Below, one piece after another: positions 17,642 through 26,047 of a stretch of 64,000 nt of DNA (position 1 is its first letter; the number at the start of each line of letters is the position of its first letter). The stretch is from Flavobacterium panacis. Its GTDB lineage: Bacteria > Bacteroidota > Bacteroidia > Flavobacteriales > Flavobacteriaceae. A program made the position numbers and the translations under genes. Where the stretch lies: the NCBI RefSeq assembly GCF_024649945.1, contig NZ_JANKMS010000002.1:1-64000 (forward strand). Reading direction: 5' to 3'. The notes beneath the pieces are model-generated. The model saw only the letters and a program-made list of their open reading frames with translations. It had not been told where the DNA came from and searched no databases.

Positions 17642-18088
17642 ATGATAAAATGGGCAGATGTAATTCATTTTACAAATAAGGGAAATCCAACTCCAGATAA
17701 AAGAGTGGAAAAAACGGATGAAGAATGGAAACAAATTCTAACTCCAGAAGAATTTCAGGTAACACGTTTAAAAGGAACCGAAAGATCTTTTAGCTCAGAA
17801 ATGTGCAGTTTATTTGAGCCAGGAATTTACGAATGTAAATGCTGCGGCACTTTATTATTTGATGCAAGCGAAAAATTTGAATCTGGAACAGGATGGCCAT
17901 CTTTTACACAACCTGTAAAAGAAAATGCGGTTGGATATCATGCTGACAGATCTCACGGAATGATTCGTGTTGAGGTAACATGTAATGTTTGCGACTCTCA
18001 TTTGGGACATATTTTCCCTGACGGTCCTCCACCAAGTGGTTTACGTTACTGCATTAACGCACTTTCTTTGACTAAAGTAAAAGAATAG
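17642..18088 (+). CDS. msrB: Peptide-methionine (R)-S-oxide reductase
   Basis: 148 aa, complete MsrB domain. Two CxxC pairs bind structural zinc (CKCCGTLLF near residue 62; CNVCDSHLGH near 118). The catalytic cysteine is in SGLRYCIN near residue 138, with the usual GTGWPSF and HIFPDGPPPSG motifs. It reduces methionine-R-sulfoxide in proteins. No signal peptide, so it is cytoplasmic. No msrA lies adjacent. Ends in a bidirectional terminator. Confidence 0.95.
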   Translation: MIKWADVIHFTNKGNPTPDKRVEKTDEEWKQILTPEEFQVTRLKGTERSFSSEMCSLFEPGIYECKCCGTLLFDASEKFESGTGWPSFTQPVKENAVGYHADRSHGMIRVEVTCNVCDSHLGHIFPDGPPPSGLRYCINALSLTKVKE

Positions 18089-18105
18089 TTTTCAAATTGT
18101 ACTAT

Positions 18106-18139
18106 AAAAAAACCAGAAGTTAGTTCTTCTGGTTTTTTG
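18106..18139. terminator. Bidirectional terminator, msrB and TetR-linked operon
   Basis: A 13-bp stem pairs 18107-18119 with 18126-18138, with A- and T-runs at its two ends, between convergent genes. Confidence 0.9.
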
Positions 18140-18142
18140 TTT

Positions 18143-18349
18143 TTATAAAGCTTCACATTCGAAACCAATTACCTTCATTAGAAAAGTTACTTTTTCGATA
18201 ATATCATCTTTACATTCAAATCGCAAAATATTATCACAATCTTCGAGATCAAAATTCCATTTCGAATTCGGAAATAACTTATTAAGCTTAGGAGCAATTT
18301 TCTTTATTTTAGAAATACTGTCAACATTCGTTTTAAATACAAAAACCAT
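18143..18349 (-). CDS. Small hypothetical protein, ferredoxin-like fold suspected
   Basis: 68 aa, last gene of the TetR-linked operon and 5 nt after the DUF3817 gene. The pattern MVFVFKTNV...SKWNFDLEDCDNILRFEC...KVTFLMKVIGFECEAL has the beta-alpha-beta-beta-alpha-beta rhythm of small metal-binding or HMA-like domains. There is no CxxC; its three cysteines are scattered. Function is not known. Confidence 0.75.
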   Translation of the reverse strand: MVFVFKTNVDSISKIKKIAPKLNKLFPNSKWNFDLEDCDNILRFECKDDIIEKVTFLMKVIGFECEAL

Positions 18350-18354
18350 AATTA

Positions 18355-18666
18355 TCAGGTATTGATTTTACTTAAGATTTTAGAATCGATATAAAAAGTT
18401 CCAAAAGGAACTATACATGCCAGAAGTACTTTCCAAGTAGTCTCTTTAAATTTCCAATTCTGCTCTACTCCTACACTCAAAGTATTAAAAATAAAAAGTA
18501 GAAATAAAGCACCATGAATAGTTCCAACGGGTCTTGTTAAAAATGGCATTTCAAAAATGTATTTTAGAGGCATCGCAATAAAAAACAAAATCAAAAGTGA
18601 TGTTCCTTCTAAAAATCCAATAATTCGTAAACGCCCAGTGTTAGTTTGAAGTAAATTTTTCATCAT
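18355..18666 (-). CDS. DUF3817 membrane protein
   Basis: 103 aa with three predicted membrane segments and the G-x-L-E-G-T-S-L-L / RPVGTIHGALF pattern of DUF3817 (YdzA-like) proteins. Function of the family is unknown. Its ATG overlaps the stop codon of the upstream gene by one base, which indicates translational coupling within the operon. Confidence 0.85.
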   Translation of the reverse strand: MMKNLLQTNTGRLRIIGFLEGTSLLILFFIAMPLKYIFEMPFLTRPVGTIHGALFLLFIFNTLSVGVEQNWKFKETTWKVLLACIVPFGTFYIDSKILSKINT

Positions 18667-19124
18667 TATCTTAAATAAGGTCGGTTAGCAAATGGTGAGA
18701 ATGGCCATGGAATAGCAATAAAAATGATAATTAAAGCAATTGAAAACCAAACTAACATGGTTTTAAATTTTTGTTTATCAGAAAGTCTTCTTTTGGCTAA
18801 AGCAGAACCAATTGTAATAAAAACAACCGCAATAAGCATTAAAACAACATGAATAAGTCCGAAGAAAAGGGTATCCATATTCTGAATTCCATCTTTAAAA
18901 TTTCTCCAGAAATATTTCACGATTGGACTTTGCACATAAACCAATATTCCAAAAAGGAGCTGAATATGTGCAATAGTTGCTGTCCAATGTCGGACGAGAT
19001 TATCTTTCTTCGTAAAAGAAAGTTGAGAAGAATACCCTTTGTAAGCAATGTAAATCGAATAGATTAAGCTTACCAATACGAGCCATCGCATAAAAGAATG
19101 GCCAATTAAAATAGATTGATGCAT
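18666..19124 (-). CDS. Four-helix membrane protein, cytochrome b-like
   Basis: About 152 aa with four membrane helices. Conserved-looking histidines near helix ends (MHQSILIGHSF, VRHW, AHIQLLFG, GLIHVVLM) and the IAIPWPFSPFANRP ending match small proteins often annotated 'cytochrome B' in Bacteroidota. Haem binding is not proven. I chose the ATG at 19124. An upstream TTG lies inside the -7 element (19146-19153), so it cannot be the start of the mRNA's reading frame. Confidence 0.75.
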   Translation of the reverse strand: MHQSILIGHSFMRWLVLVSLIYSIYIAYKGYSSQLSFTKKDNLVRHWTATIAHIQLLFGILVYVQSPIVKYFWRNFKDGIQNMDTLFFGLIHVVLMLIAVVFITIGSALAKRRLSDKQKFKTMLVWFSIALIIIFIAIPWPFSPFANRPYLR

Positions 19125-19145
19125 TGTTTTTTGATTTAGACAATG

Positions 19146-19153
19146 CAAATGTA
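19146..19153 (-). promoter_or_regulatory. Probable -7 element of the TetR-controlled operon
   Basis: The minus strand reads TACATTTG (TAnnTTTG). The palindromic operator begins 7 nt further upstream and would cover the spacer and -33 region. Confidence 0.6.
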
Positions 19154-19157
19154 TTTA

Positions 19158-19183
19158 AAAAACATACTAATTAGTATGTTTTT
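19158..19183. promoter_or_regulatory. Probable TetR operator O1
   Basis: The core AACATACTAATTAGTATGTT (19161-19180) is a perfect 20-bp palindrome, extended to 26 bp by flanking A and T. It lies between the tetR stop and the promoter of the membrane-protein operon. Its inner 14 bp recur exactly at 19790-19803. Confidence 0.85.
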
Positions 19184-19193
19184 GATGATAATT

Positions 19194-19784
19194 TTATTTC
19201 AAATCATTCAAATACCTCTTAAACTCCTGTAGATAAACACCATAAGCCGTTTTATCATTTTGAAGTTTTCCAAAATTTCTTATTCCCCAATAGCCTGATA
19301 AAATAAAAAGTGCGACTTGCTCTGCCACAACATCTTTTCGAATTAAACCTTTTTCCTGTCCTTTTTCAATAGCATTTACAATCGTTTCTTTCCATTGCTT
19401 TACCAATTCTGCCAAAGCTTCACTAAATTTAGTATTCCATGGGGCCATTTCTTGTGTTAGATTTCCAACTGGACAGCCATATTTTACATCTAAAAAAGGA
19501 TCTTCAAGCAATAGATACGAAATCATATTATAAAAATCATCAATCGGATTTTGAGAATTCTCTGTTGGTTTTATAAAATCATTCAACATCGTAGGCTTCA
19601 AAATCTCTTCAATAATGGCAATTCCCATATCATCTTTAGTTTTAAAATGGTAATAAAATGCCCCTTTTGTTACTTTGGTTGTAGCAATAATTTCATCAAT
19701 ACTTGTGGTTTGATATCCTTTTGTATAAATCAACTCAAATGCTTTTTGAAGAATTGTAAGTCGTGTATTGGCTGCTTTTGACAT
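19194..19784 (-). CDS. TetR/AcrR family transcriptional regulator
   Basis: 196 aa. The N-terminal helix-turn-helix (ILQKAFELIYTKGYQTTSIDEIIATTKVTKGAFYYHFKTKDDM, about residues 10-52) is typical TetR. The ligand-binding C-terminal domain contains YGCPVGNLTQEMA, seen in NemR/YxaF-like members. Matching palindromes lie just upstream of its own ATG and upstream of the three-gene membrane operon that follows, so it most likely represses both. The inducer is unknown. Confidence 0.92.
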   Translation of the reverse strand: MSKAANTRLTILQKAFELIYTKGYQTTSIDEIIATTKVTKGAFYYHFKTKDDMGIAIIEEILKPTMLNDFIKPTENSQNPIDDFYNMISYLLLEDPFLDVKYGCPVGNLTQEMAPWNTKFSEALAELVKQWKETIVNAIEKGQEKGLIRKDVVAEQVALFILSGYWGIRNFGKLQNDKTAYGVYLQEFKRYLNDLK

Positions 19785-19789
19785 AAAAA

Positions 19790-19803
19790 ATACTAATTAG
19801 TAT
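19790..19803. promoter_or_regulatory. Probable TetR operator O2 (autoregulation)
   Basis: ATACTAATTAGTAT is a perfect 14-bp palindrome beginning 5 nt upstream of the tetR start codon. It sits downstream of a TTAATTTG -7-like element (19810-19817), a position suited to blocking initiation. Confidence 0.8.
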
Positions 19804-19947
19804 GAAGAACAAATTAAAGAAAATAATTTCAATTAAAACTTTTAGAAACTAATCTCAAGAGACTAATCATAATATAAAACTACTTTCTTTTATTTCAATT
19901 GATTTTGTAAATTAGCCAACACTATTTTATAAAATCAATACTATATC

Positions 19948-21576
19948 ATGGATTTAAACTTCAATAAAAACGAAGATCACAATAAATTACTTCTTTCAGA
20001 ACTAAAACAAAAATTTGCCAAAGTTAAATTAGGCGGAGGCGAAAAAAGAATCGAAAAACTACATGCCGAAGGTAAAATGACAGCTCGTGAAAGAATTGCT
20101 TATTTATTGGATGAAAATTCAAAAAGTATTGAAATTGGTGGTTTTGCTGGTGAGGGAATGTATCCAGAACACGGTGGATGTCCTTCGGGAGGTGTTGTGG
20201 TGAAAATTGGCTACATCAAAGGAAAACAATGTATTGTTGTCGCTAATGATGCTACCGTAAAAGCCGGAGCTTGGTTCCCGATTACAGGAAAGAAAAACCT
20301 TCGTGCGCAAGAAATTGCGATGGAAAATAGACTTCCGATTATTTATCTTGTAGACAGCGCGGGAGTTTATCTACCAATGCAGGATGAAATTTTCCCAGAT
20401 AAAGAACATTTCGGACGTATTTTTAGAAACAACGCTCAAATGAGCAGTATGGGAATTACTCAAATTGCTGCCGTTATGGGAAGCTGTGTTGCTGGCGGCG
20501 CTTATCTTCCAATTATGAGCGACGAAGCTTTAATCGTTGATAAAACAGGAAGTATTTTCCTTGCTGGAAGTTATTTAGTTAAAGCCGCAATTGGAGAAAC
20601 TATCGACAATGAAACGTTAGGTGGCGCGACAACACATTGCGAAATTTCAGGCGTTACCGATTATAAAGCAAAAGATGATAAAGATGCTTTAGACAAAATC
20701 AAAAATATTGTAGATAAAATTGGTGATTTTGATAAAGCAGGCTACAGCCGAATCAAATCTGAAAAACCAGCTTTAGAACCTAATGACATTTACGGAATTC
20801 TTCCAAAAGCCAGAAGCGAACAATATGATATGATGGAAATCATCAAACGTTTGGTCGATAATTCAGAATTTGAAGCTTATAAAGATGGTTACGGACAATC
20901 TTTAATTACTGGTTATGCCAGAATGGATGGCTGGGCTGTCGGAATTGTTGCCAATCAAAGAAAAGTAGTAAAAACCAAAAAAGGCGAAATGCAGTTTGGT
21001 GGTGTTATTTATTCTGACAGCGCCGATAAAGCCACTCGTTTTATTGCTAATTGTAATCAGAAAAAAATTCCGTTAGTATTTTTGCAAGATGTTACAGGAT
21101 TTATGGTCGGTTCAAAATCGGAACATGGTGGCATTATTAAAGACGGAGCTAAAATGGTAAATGCTTTGAGTAATTCGGTTGTTCCTAAATTTACGGTTAT
21201 TGTCGGAAATTCTTATGGCGCAGGAAATTATGCCATGTGTGGAAAAGCGTATGACCCTAGATTAATATTTGCTTGGCCAAGCGCAGAACTTGCCGTAATG
21301 GGCGGAACTCAAGCTGCAAAAGTATTGGCACAAATTGAAGCTTCTTCACTTAAAGCGAAAGGAGAAAAAGTAGATGAAGCCAAAGAAACAGAATTATTCA
21401 ATAAAATAAAAGCACGTTATGATGAGCAGACTTCTCCTTATTATGCTGCAGCCAGAATTTGGACAGATGCCATCATTGATCCTTTAGACACTAGAACATG
21501 GATCTCAATGGGAATCGAAGCTGCCAACCACGCTCCTATTCAAAAACCATTTAATTTGGGTGTCATTCAGGTATAA
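19948..21576 (+). CDS. Acyl-CoA carboxylase beta subunit (carboxyltransferase)
   Basis: 542 aa, full-length biotin-dependent carboxyltransferase of the methylcrotonyl-/propionyl-CoA carboxylase beta group. The N-terminal KMTARERIAYLLDE, the crotonase-type oxyanion motifs (GSCVAGGAYLP near residue 185; GNSYGAGNYAMCGKAYDPR near 425) and WPSAELAVMGG are all present. The sequence around GFAGEGMYPEHGG and its length suggest MccB-like leucine degradation, but no alpha subunit or acyl-CoA dehydrogenase is adjacent, so the substrate is uncertain. Confidence 0.88.
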   Translation: MDLNFNKNEDHNKLLLSELKQKFAKVKLGGGEKRIEKLHAEGKMTARERIAYLLDENSKSIEIGGFAGEGMYPEHGGCPSGGVVVKIGYIKGKQCIVVANDATVKAGAWFPITGKKNLRAQEIAMENRLPIIYLVDSAGVYLPMQDEIFPDKEHFGRIFRNNAQMSSMGITQIAAVMGSCVAGGAYLPIMSDEALIVDKTGSIFLAGSYLVKAAIGETIDNETLGGATTHCEISGVTDYKAKDDKDALDKIKNIVDKIGDFDKAGYSRIKSEKPALEPNDIYGILPKARSEQYDMMEIIKRLVDNSEFEAYKDGYGQSLITGYARMDGWAVGIVANQRKVVKTKKGEMQFGGVIYSDSADKATRFIANCNQKKIPLVFLQDVTGFMVGSKSEHGGIIKDGAKMVNALSNSVVPKFTVIVGNSYGAGNYAMCGKAYDPRLIFAWPSAELAVMGGTQAAKVLAQIEASSLKAKGEKVDEAKETELFNKIKARYDEQTSPYYAAARIWTDAIIDPLDTRTWISMGIEAANHAPIQKPFNLGVIQV

Positions 21577-21698
21577 CGATTTAGGAATTCTCAACAATAC
21601 GTTAAATAAAAAGCAAAAAACTTATTTTCAAGGTGTTAAAAATAAATATCTGATCAAAAATTAGTAACTTAGTATATAATTTTTAATCACACAACATC

Positions 21699-22121
21699 AT
21701 GGAAAATGTAAAAAGTTTGAATAAATGGGCGAATTCGCACACTTATTTACCAGTGGATTTAGTACGTATTGTTTTGGGTGGATTTTTATTTATGAAAGGC
21801 GTCTCGTTTGTCACCAATATTCAATACCTGCATGATTTGATTTCCCCAATTGATAAGTTTGGAGGAGGTATGTTTATGCTGCATTACATTGCTCCTGCTC
21901 ATATGATTGGTGGTATAATGATTATTTTCGGATTATTGACCCGATGGGCAGTTGCAGCTCAGTTACCTATTCTTTTTGGTGCAGTTCTCGTGAATTTTAT
22001 GGGAAAAATGCACTCAGAGAGTTTACTTTTAGCCGTAATTGTTCTACTAGTCTGTATCTTCTTCTTATTTTATGGAAGCGGCAAACATTCTGCCGATTAT
22101 TACTTCAAAATGCAACAATAA
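21699..22121 (+). CDS. DoxX family membrane protein
   Basis: 140 aa with four membrane helices. The first helix reads LVRIVLGGFLFMKGV, as in DoxX/DoxD-like proteins. A hydrophobic IAPAHMIGGIMIIFGLLTRW segment and a basic C-terminus follow. Role unknown; some relatives take part in redox or membrane-integrity functions. It has its own terminator. Confidence 0.85.
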   Translation: MENVKSLNKWANSHTYLPVDLVRIVLGGFLFMKGVSFVTNIQYLHDLISPIDKFGGGMFMLHYIAPAHMIGGIMIIFGLLTRWAVAAQLPILFGAVLVNFMGKMHSESLLLAVIVLLVCIFFLFYGSGKHSADYYFKMQQ

Positions 22122-22129
22122 ACCTTATA

Positions 22130-22170
22130 AATCCTCAGCTTTTTTTTATAAAAAACTGAGGATTGTTTTT
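22130..22170 (+). terminator. Terminator of the DoxX gene
   Basis: Stem AATCCTCAG (22130-22138) pairs with CTGAGGATT (22156-22164), followed by a T-rich stretch. Confidence 0.8.
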
Positions 22171-22230
22171 GTTTGTTAATTAATTCTATAAAATTTCATT
22201 AATTGTGTTTTATGACTTAAATTCGCCGAC

Positions 22231-22578
22231 ATGAATTGGATTCGTAAAACCGTTATTTTTATTGCACTTTTGATTGCAGGTTTGTTTGCTTATCAGGCGG
22301 ACCAAGCTTCTGTGCATATAACTGAAACGCAAAAAACGGATACTAATTTCTGTAAAGAAACAGGAGATTCTCTAGCTTTTATTCAGCCACAGGGAAACTA
22401 TCAATTTGCAGCAAACATCAAAACGAATCCTATTGGAATAATAAGATGTTTTGATACGCTTTTACCACTTATTCCACAGCATCAGACCGTTACAACTTCT
22501 ACAGGATATACTAAACTATTTACAACTCAAAGTAAAAAGGTTTTAGTCATACTCTACGCATTCCATTTTTTCTGGTAA
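22231..22578 (+). CDS. Hypothetical membrane-anchored protein
   Basis: 115 aa. One N-terminal membrane helix or signal anchor (TVIFIALLIAGLFAYQA) is followed by a polar domain and ends in a second hydrophobic patch (VLVILYAFHFFW). Two cysteines lie in the exported part. No family recognised. The start at the ATG gives a basic residue pair before the helix (inside-positive). Confidence 0.6.
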   Translation: MNWIRKTVIFIALLIAGLFAYQADQASVHITETQKTDTNFCKETGDSLAFIQPQGNYQFAANIKTNPIGIIRCFDTLLPLIPQHQTVTTSTGYTKLFTTQSKKVLVILYAFHFFW

Positions 22579-22682
22579 ATAAAATTTGATTTCCGATCGA
22601 AGATTTATTCTTCTACTCAATTAAAGCCGTTTTCTAACCGAAAACTGGTTTACATCATTTTATTTATTTCATTAAAAACATC

Positions 22683-23159
22683 ATGGAAACTACTACCACA
22701 ATTATGGGAATTGTGATTTTAATTATTGTCGCAATTCCAGTATATTTTTCTGCACGTTCTTCAAAAGCGAGTAAGACAAGAATTTTAAATATTAAGAAAA
22801 GATTCAATCCAAATCATCCGGAAGAGTTTGATTTGACAGAATCTATCAACAATAAGACTTTAACAATTGATCAGAAAAACAATAAGTTCATTTTGATGAA
22901 TTTCAATCCAAATCAACAAGAATCAATATATGTGGATTTAAATACAATTGCTTCCTGCAAATTAATCCCAACAACAGATGCTGCTTCTGATACTATTATC
23001 AAAATTGATTTTGAATTTCAGGAAAAAGGAACATCAAAAAATATAACAATTCCATTCTATGATTTTGATGATGACCGCATTAAACAAATAAGCGTTTATC
23101 AAGATCATCAGTTTGCAAAAAAATGGCTTAAAATCATCCAAGATTCTATTTCACGTTAA
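22683..23159 (+). CDS. Hypothetical protein with N-terminal membrane anchor
   Basis: 158 aa. A single N-terminal helix (IMGIVILIIVAIPVYFSA) is followed by a soluble domain of alternating strands. This includes a segment around residues 60-95 (TLTIDQKNNKFILMNF...SIYVDLNTIASCKLI) with a PH-like rhythm. No family recognised. It ends in a clear terminator. Confidence 0.7.
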   Translation: METTTTIMGIVILIIVAIPVYFSARSSKASKTRILNIKKRFNPNHPEEFDLTESINNKTLTIDQKNNKFILMNFNPNQQESIYVDLNTIASCKLIPTTDAASDTIIKIDFEFQEKGTSKNITIPFYDFDDDRIKQISVYQDHQFAKKWLKIIQDSISR

Positions 23160-23174
23160 TTATTTAATTCATTT

Positions 23175-23207
23175 AAAGAGACTCATTTTTTGGGTCTCTT
23201 TTTTTTA
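23175..23207 (+). terminator. Terminator after the 158-aa membrane-anchored protein
   Basis: Stem AAAGAGAC / GTCTCTTT with a 10-nt loop, followed by eight T. Confidence 0.85.
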
Positions 23208-23309
23208 CGAGTTATATGATATTTTCTTTTGAGTACAACAAGCTAGACAAGAAATAAAACAAAACGGATTCCATATTCTATTCTTTCATATTGCATAGCT
23301 AATTTTTTA

Positions 23310-23367
23310 TCAACTTATTTTATTTTAAGTATTTTGTATTTTAAAACCTATTTCCCTAATAAGTTGA
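23310..23367. repeat. Inverted repeat in the gap after the DUF2235 gene
   Basis: TCAACTTATT (23310-23319) and AATAAGTTGA (23358-23367) are perfect 10-bp arms with a 38-nt spacer. No gene is seen in 23208-23426. Role unknown. Confidence 0.5.
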
Positions 23368-23426
23368 AATAAAATCGGCTTTCAATAGCTTTGATTAATT
23401 CTCACATGCTGGACTTGATCAGGAAT

Positions 23427-24803
23427 TTATAATATTCTTCGCTTCCTGTCTTTCGTTGGTTCCATTCCAATAGAACCATTATCAGCCGACCAATGCAGGT
23501 ATTTGTTACGAAGTTCTCTTAAATCTTTTTGCTCTTGTAGCTCTTGTTGGTAGGCATTATATCCGTTATCTCCAGCCTTAACTCCTTTATACTTTGCATG
23601 AATGTCACCATACCATTTAAAATCGTAAGGTTTTCCATCGCCAAAAACATATTTGCGCAAACGCTTTTTTACCCGCATAAGCAATGCATCCTTAGAAATA
23701 TTATATTTTTTTATTTCTAACTTTTCTATGTTAAAAGGTACTTTTTGTGTTGCTATGGCCGATTCTGCCATAAAATGCAATGGAATATAGCTGTAAGTAT
23801 TTTTTAATTCCCTTATGCCTTTAAGTTCGTGCTTAGGACCGAAGAAAGAAATTTTTAACTGATCATCAAGATACCAAGATTCCGCAATTAGCTTTTCTGA
23901 AAGTTTATGAAGCACTTCTTTAAAATCTTTCTCAATAATCCCAACCGTTTCAATGCCATTGTTGTAACTACCTCCTATGTCTGAGTGTACGCCTGGAAAC
24001 ACTTTCTCTTTTCCTACCATAGTTTTGGTAAGCGAAAAATTATTACGGTGTTCATCTTTTGCAATAAAATGCATTACAGTATTTGCTTTAGACAAATTAT
24101 TCAATGGCAACTCAGTTTTGTCATTATCAAAATTAGGTTTTGCACTTGCCAATGCTGAGTAAGATGAAACTGTATCAAAAAGCCCTAAAAAACGAACTTT
24201 TATCAGACTAACTTTTATGTTATTTTTTGCTAGATAATATCCCAAATATCCTGCTTTGTTTTTTTGATTGACAGACAGCGGGTATGCTTTTTTACTGATT
24301 TCATCTAGAAAAACTCTTGCAGCTGCTGCGCCACGACTAAAACCAAAAGTATCCAAATAGAGTACAGGTACTTCTTTATTCTTGCTTTCTTTTTTGACTG
24401 TTATAGCCAGCTTTTCACAACCTTCTTTTACTTTCCCTAAAATACCTGTATCTCCAGTACCAAAACCAGCACCTAATAGTTCATCACTTTTCTCTTTTAC
24501 TGTACCGATTCCATCAACGTATACCGCTAAATTATCTGGATACGCATCATGAAGTCTTGCTACATTAGACCAAGCATTATAATAACTACTACTTTCATGA
24601 TCTCTACCATATTTTCTATAAGCCTCCGCTGAAATTTCTTCTTCAGGCGTCAACTTTTCACCCCTTGCCCTCTTGTCATAATATTCCTTGGCCTTGGTGT
24701 TGTTTTTATTATTGTTAGTTCCATCAAAAAAAACTCCGATGGTTAAATCTTGTGTTTCATCTTCTTTTTCAGGTGATGTATAATCTCCAAATGCAATACT
24801 CAT
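23427..24803 (-). CDS. DUF2235 phospholipase-like protein, probable T6SS effector (Tle1-like)
   Basis: 458 aa. The N-terminal VFFDGTNNN segment (about residues 24-32), the nucleophile elbow GFSRGAAAAR (Ser about residue 156) and the GVHSDIGGSY motif define the DUF2235 alpha/beta-hydrolase family, which includes T6SS lipase effectors of the Tle1 type. It is last in a VgrG cassette and lies 2 nt after a DUF2931 gene, the likely immunity protein. No signal peptide, as expected for a VgrG-delivered effector. The ATG at 24803 is preferred over an upstream TTG. A deleted second copy persists at 25920-26045. Confidence 0.87.
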   Translation of the reverse strand: MSIAFGDYTSPEKEDETQDLTIGVFFDGTNNNKNNTKAKEYYDKRARGEKLTPEEEISAEAYRKYGRDHESSSYYNAWSNVARLHDAYPDNLAVYVDGIGTVKEKSDELLGAGFGTGDTGILGKVKEGCEKLAITVKKESKNKEVPVLYLDTFGFSRGAAAARVFLDEISKKAYPLSVNQKNKAGYLGYYLAKNNIKVSLIKVRFLGLFDTVSSYSALASAKPNFDNDKTELPLNNLSKANTVMHFIAKDEHRNNFSLTKTMVGKEKVFPGVHSDIGGSYNNGIETVGIIEKDFKEVLHKLSEKLIAESWYLDDQLKISFFGPKHELKGIRELKNTYSYIPLHFMAESAIATQKVPFNIEKLEIKKYNISKDALLMRVKKRLRKYVFGDGKPYDFKWYGDIHAKYKGVKAGDNGYNAYQQELQEQKDLRELRNKYLHWSADNGSIGMEPTKDRKRRIL

Positions 24804-24805
24804 AA

Positions 24806-25933
24806 TCAATTTAATTTACCTGTTCTCGTTACTTTTTCTTTTATCGGATATTGTTTACCTGCTTGTTCAATATACAAATCAGTAACTCGTTCTGACTTAT
24901 TTTCAATATCAGGATCAATTTTTACGATCATTTCAGTAGGCTTGTTTTTATCAATATGCTCCTTAAACAATTTCCTGATTTCGTTTTTATCAAAATCCAT
25001 AGGGAATTCATCATATCCGCTTATTTCAAGATACTTTGCCCAATAGTTTTTATCTTGGGTAAAAGCAATCCTGGATACAAACTCTTGTTCTTTTTTGCCG
25101 TTTATAACCGACCAGAAAATTTGAAATGCACAAGGGATTGCCCTATGCTTTTGGTCAATTGGTCTGTCGAAAGGGTCCTCAAATTCTCCGTTGGACATCT
25201 TAATGTATAATCTGCTGATTTTACTTCCTTCCGGCAATATGACTTTTGGCTTCCATAAGTATTTTTCCCTGTAGGTTTCATAAGCTTCTGCTGGCGGATA
25301 ACCATTTTGTTTTATATATTCTCTTAAATCTTTAGAAATTGTACCATCATACGTTAGCATATCCTTGGCATAATTTTTTTCAAACATATACTTTTCCTCT
25401 TCGGTAATCAGTTTGGGATCTAAAGTCGTCTCATGAGCTTGAAACCTTGCAACTTCAATCTGTTTGTCTGTTCCTGCAACCCAAACCACCACCATTCCTT
25501 TTGGACCAAGTCCAATGTTTATACAGTCATATGGTTCTATTTCAGCATCCGATCCTCTTTTAGAATAATAGCCTTCATCAAAAAGCTGCTGTATTTTTTC
25601 GACAGGGAGTTTCCATTCTCCCGTATAAAATTTATCGTCTACATAAGACAACCATGTCATATCCAGCCTTTCGGGCACTGGAGCTTTGATATTCGAGTCA
25701 CTTATACTGCGTCCCCATCCAGCATTACTAAAACCTCCCATCTGACTAAAAAAATAACCACCTGCTGCTCCCGTGTAAACTTCAACTGGATATTCTTTTG
25801 GGGCTGAAATATGTGCAGACCATTCGTATTCTTTTTTCATATATGAATTCGCTATTATTATTACTACAGTCATCACTGTTATTATGATGAAACCTAATAA
25901 AATGTTATATTTTTTGATACTATTTTTTCTCAC
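24806..25933 (-). CDS. DUF2931 membrane-anchored protein, probable immunity protein (copy 1)
   Basis: 375 aa. An N-terminal signal anchor (KKYNILLGFIIITVMTVVIIIA) is followed by the DUF2931 pattern (YEWSAHISAPKEYPVEVYTG, GGFSNAGWG, WLSYVDDKFYTGEWKLP). The periplasmic location suits neutralisation of a lipase effector, and the gene lies directly upstream of the DUF2235 effector. It starts with GTG at 25933, and is about 90% identical to copy 2 by eye except for residues 180-210 and the last 40. Role inferred from context. Confidence 0.82.
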   Translation of the reverse strand: MRKNSIKKYNILLGFIIITVMTVVIIIANSYMKKEYEWSAHISAPKEYPVEVYTGAAGGYFFSQMGGFSNAGWGRSISDSNIKAPVPERLDMTWLSYVDDKFYTGEWKLPVEKIQQLFDEGYYSKRGSDAEIEPYDCINIGLGPKGMVVVWVAGTDKQIEVARFQAHETTLDPKLITEEEKYMFEKNYAKDMLTYDGTISKDLREYIKQNGYPPAEAYETYREKYLWKPKVILPEGSKISRLYIKMSNGEFEDPFDRPIDQKHRAIPCAFQIFWSVINGKKEQEFVSRIAFTQDKNYWAKYLEISGYDEFPMDFDKNEIRKLFKEHIDKNKPTEMIVKIDPDIENKSERVTDLYIEQAGKQYPIKEKVTRTGKLN

Positions 25934-26045
25934 CCCTAATTGTTGTTTCTATTATTAATGACTTCATAAAAAAAACTCCTATGATTAAATCATCTGTTTT
26001 TGTTACTTTCTTAGGCGGCGTATAATCTCCAAATACTATACTCAT
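25920..26045 (-). pseudogene. Remnant of a second DUF2235 effector gene (first 26 codons)
   Basis: On the minus strand, ATG at 26045 starts MSIVFGDYTPPKKVTKTDDL, then IIGVFF. It aligns residue for residue with the first 26 residues of the intact DUF2235 protein (MSIAFGDYTSPEKEDETQDL, TIGVFF). It then departs into unrelated codons and ends at TAG 25920-25922, inside the start of copy 1 of the DUF2931 gene. Its 2-nt spacing after DUF2931 copy 2 equals that of the intact pair. The effector body has been deleted. Confidence 0.9.
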
Positions 26046-26047
26046 AA

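Noticed and set aside
23208-23426. A further effector or immunity remnant after the DUF2235 gene
   Set aside because: No frame there reads as protein-like or resembles its neighbours; only an inverted repeat is visible.
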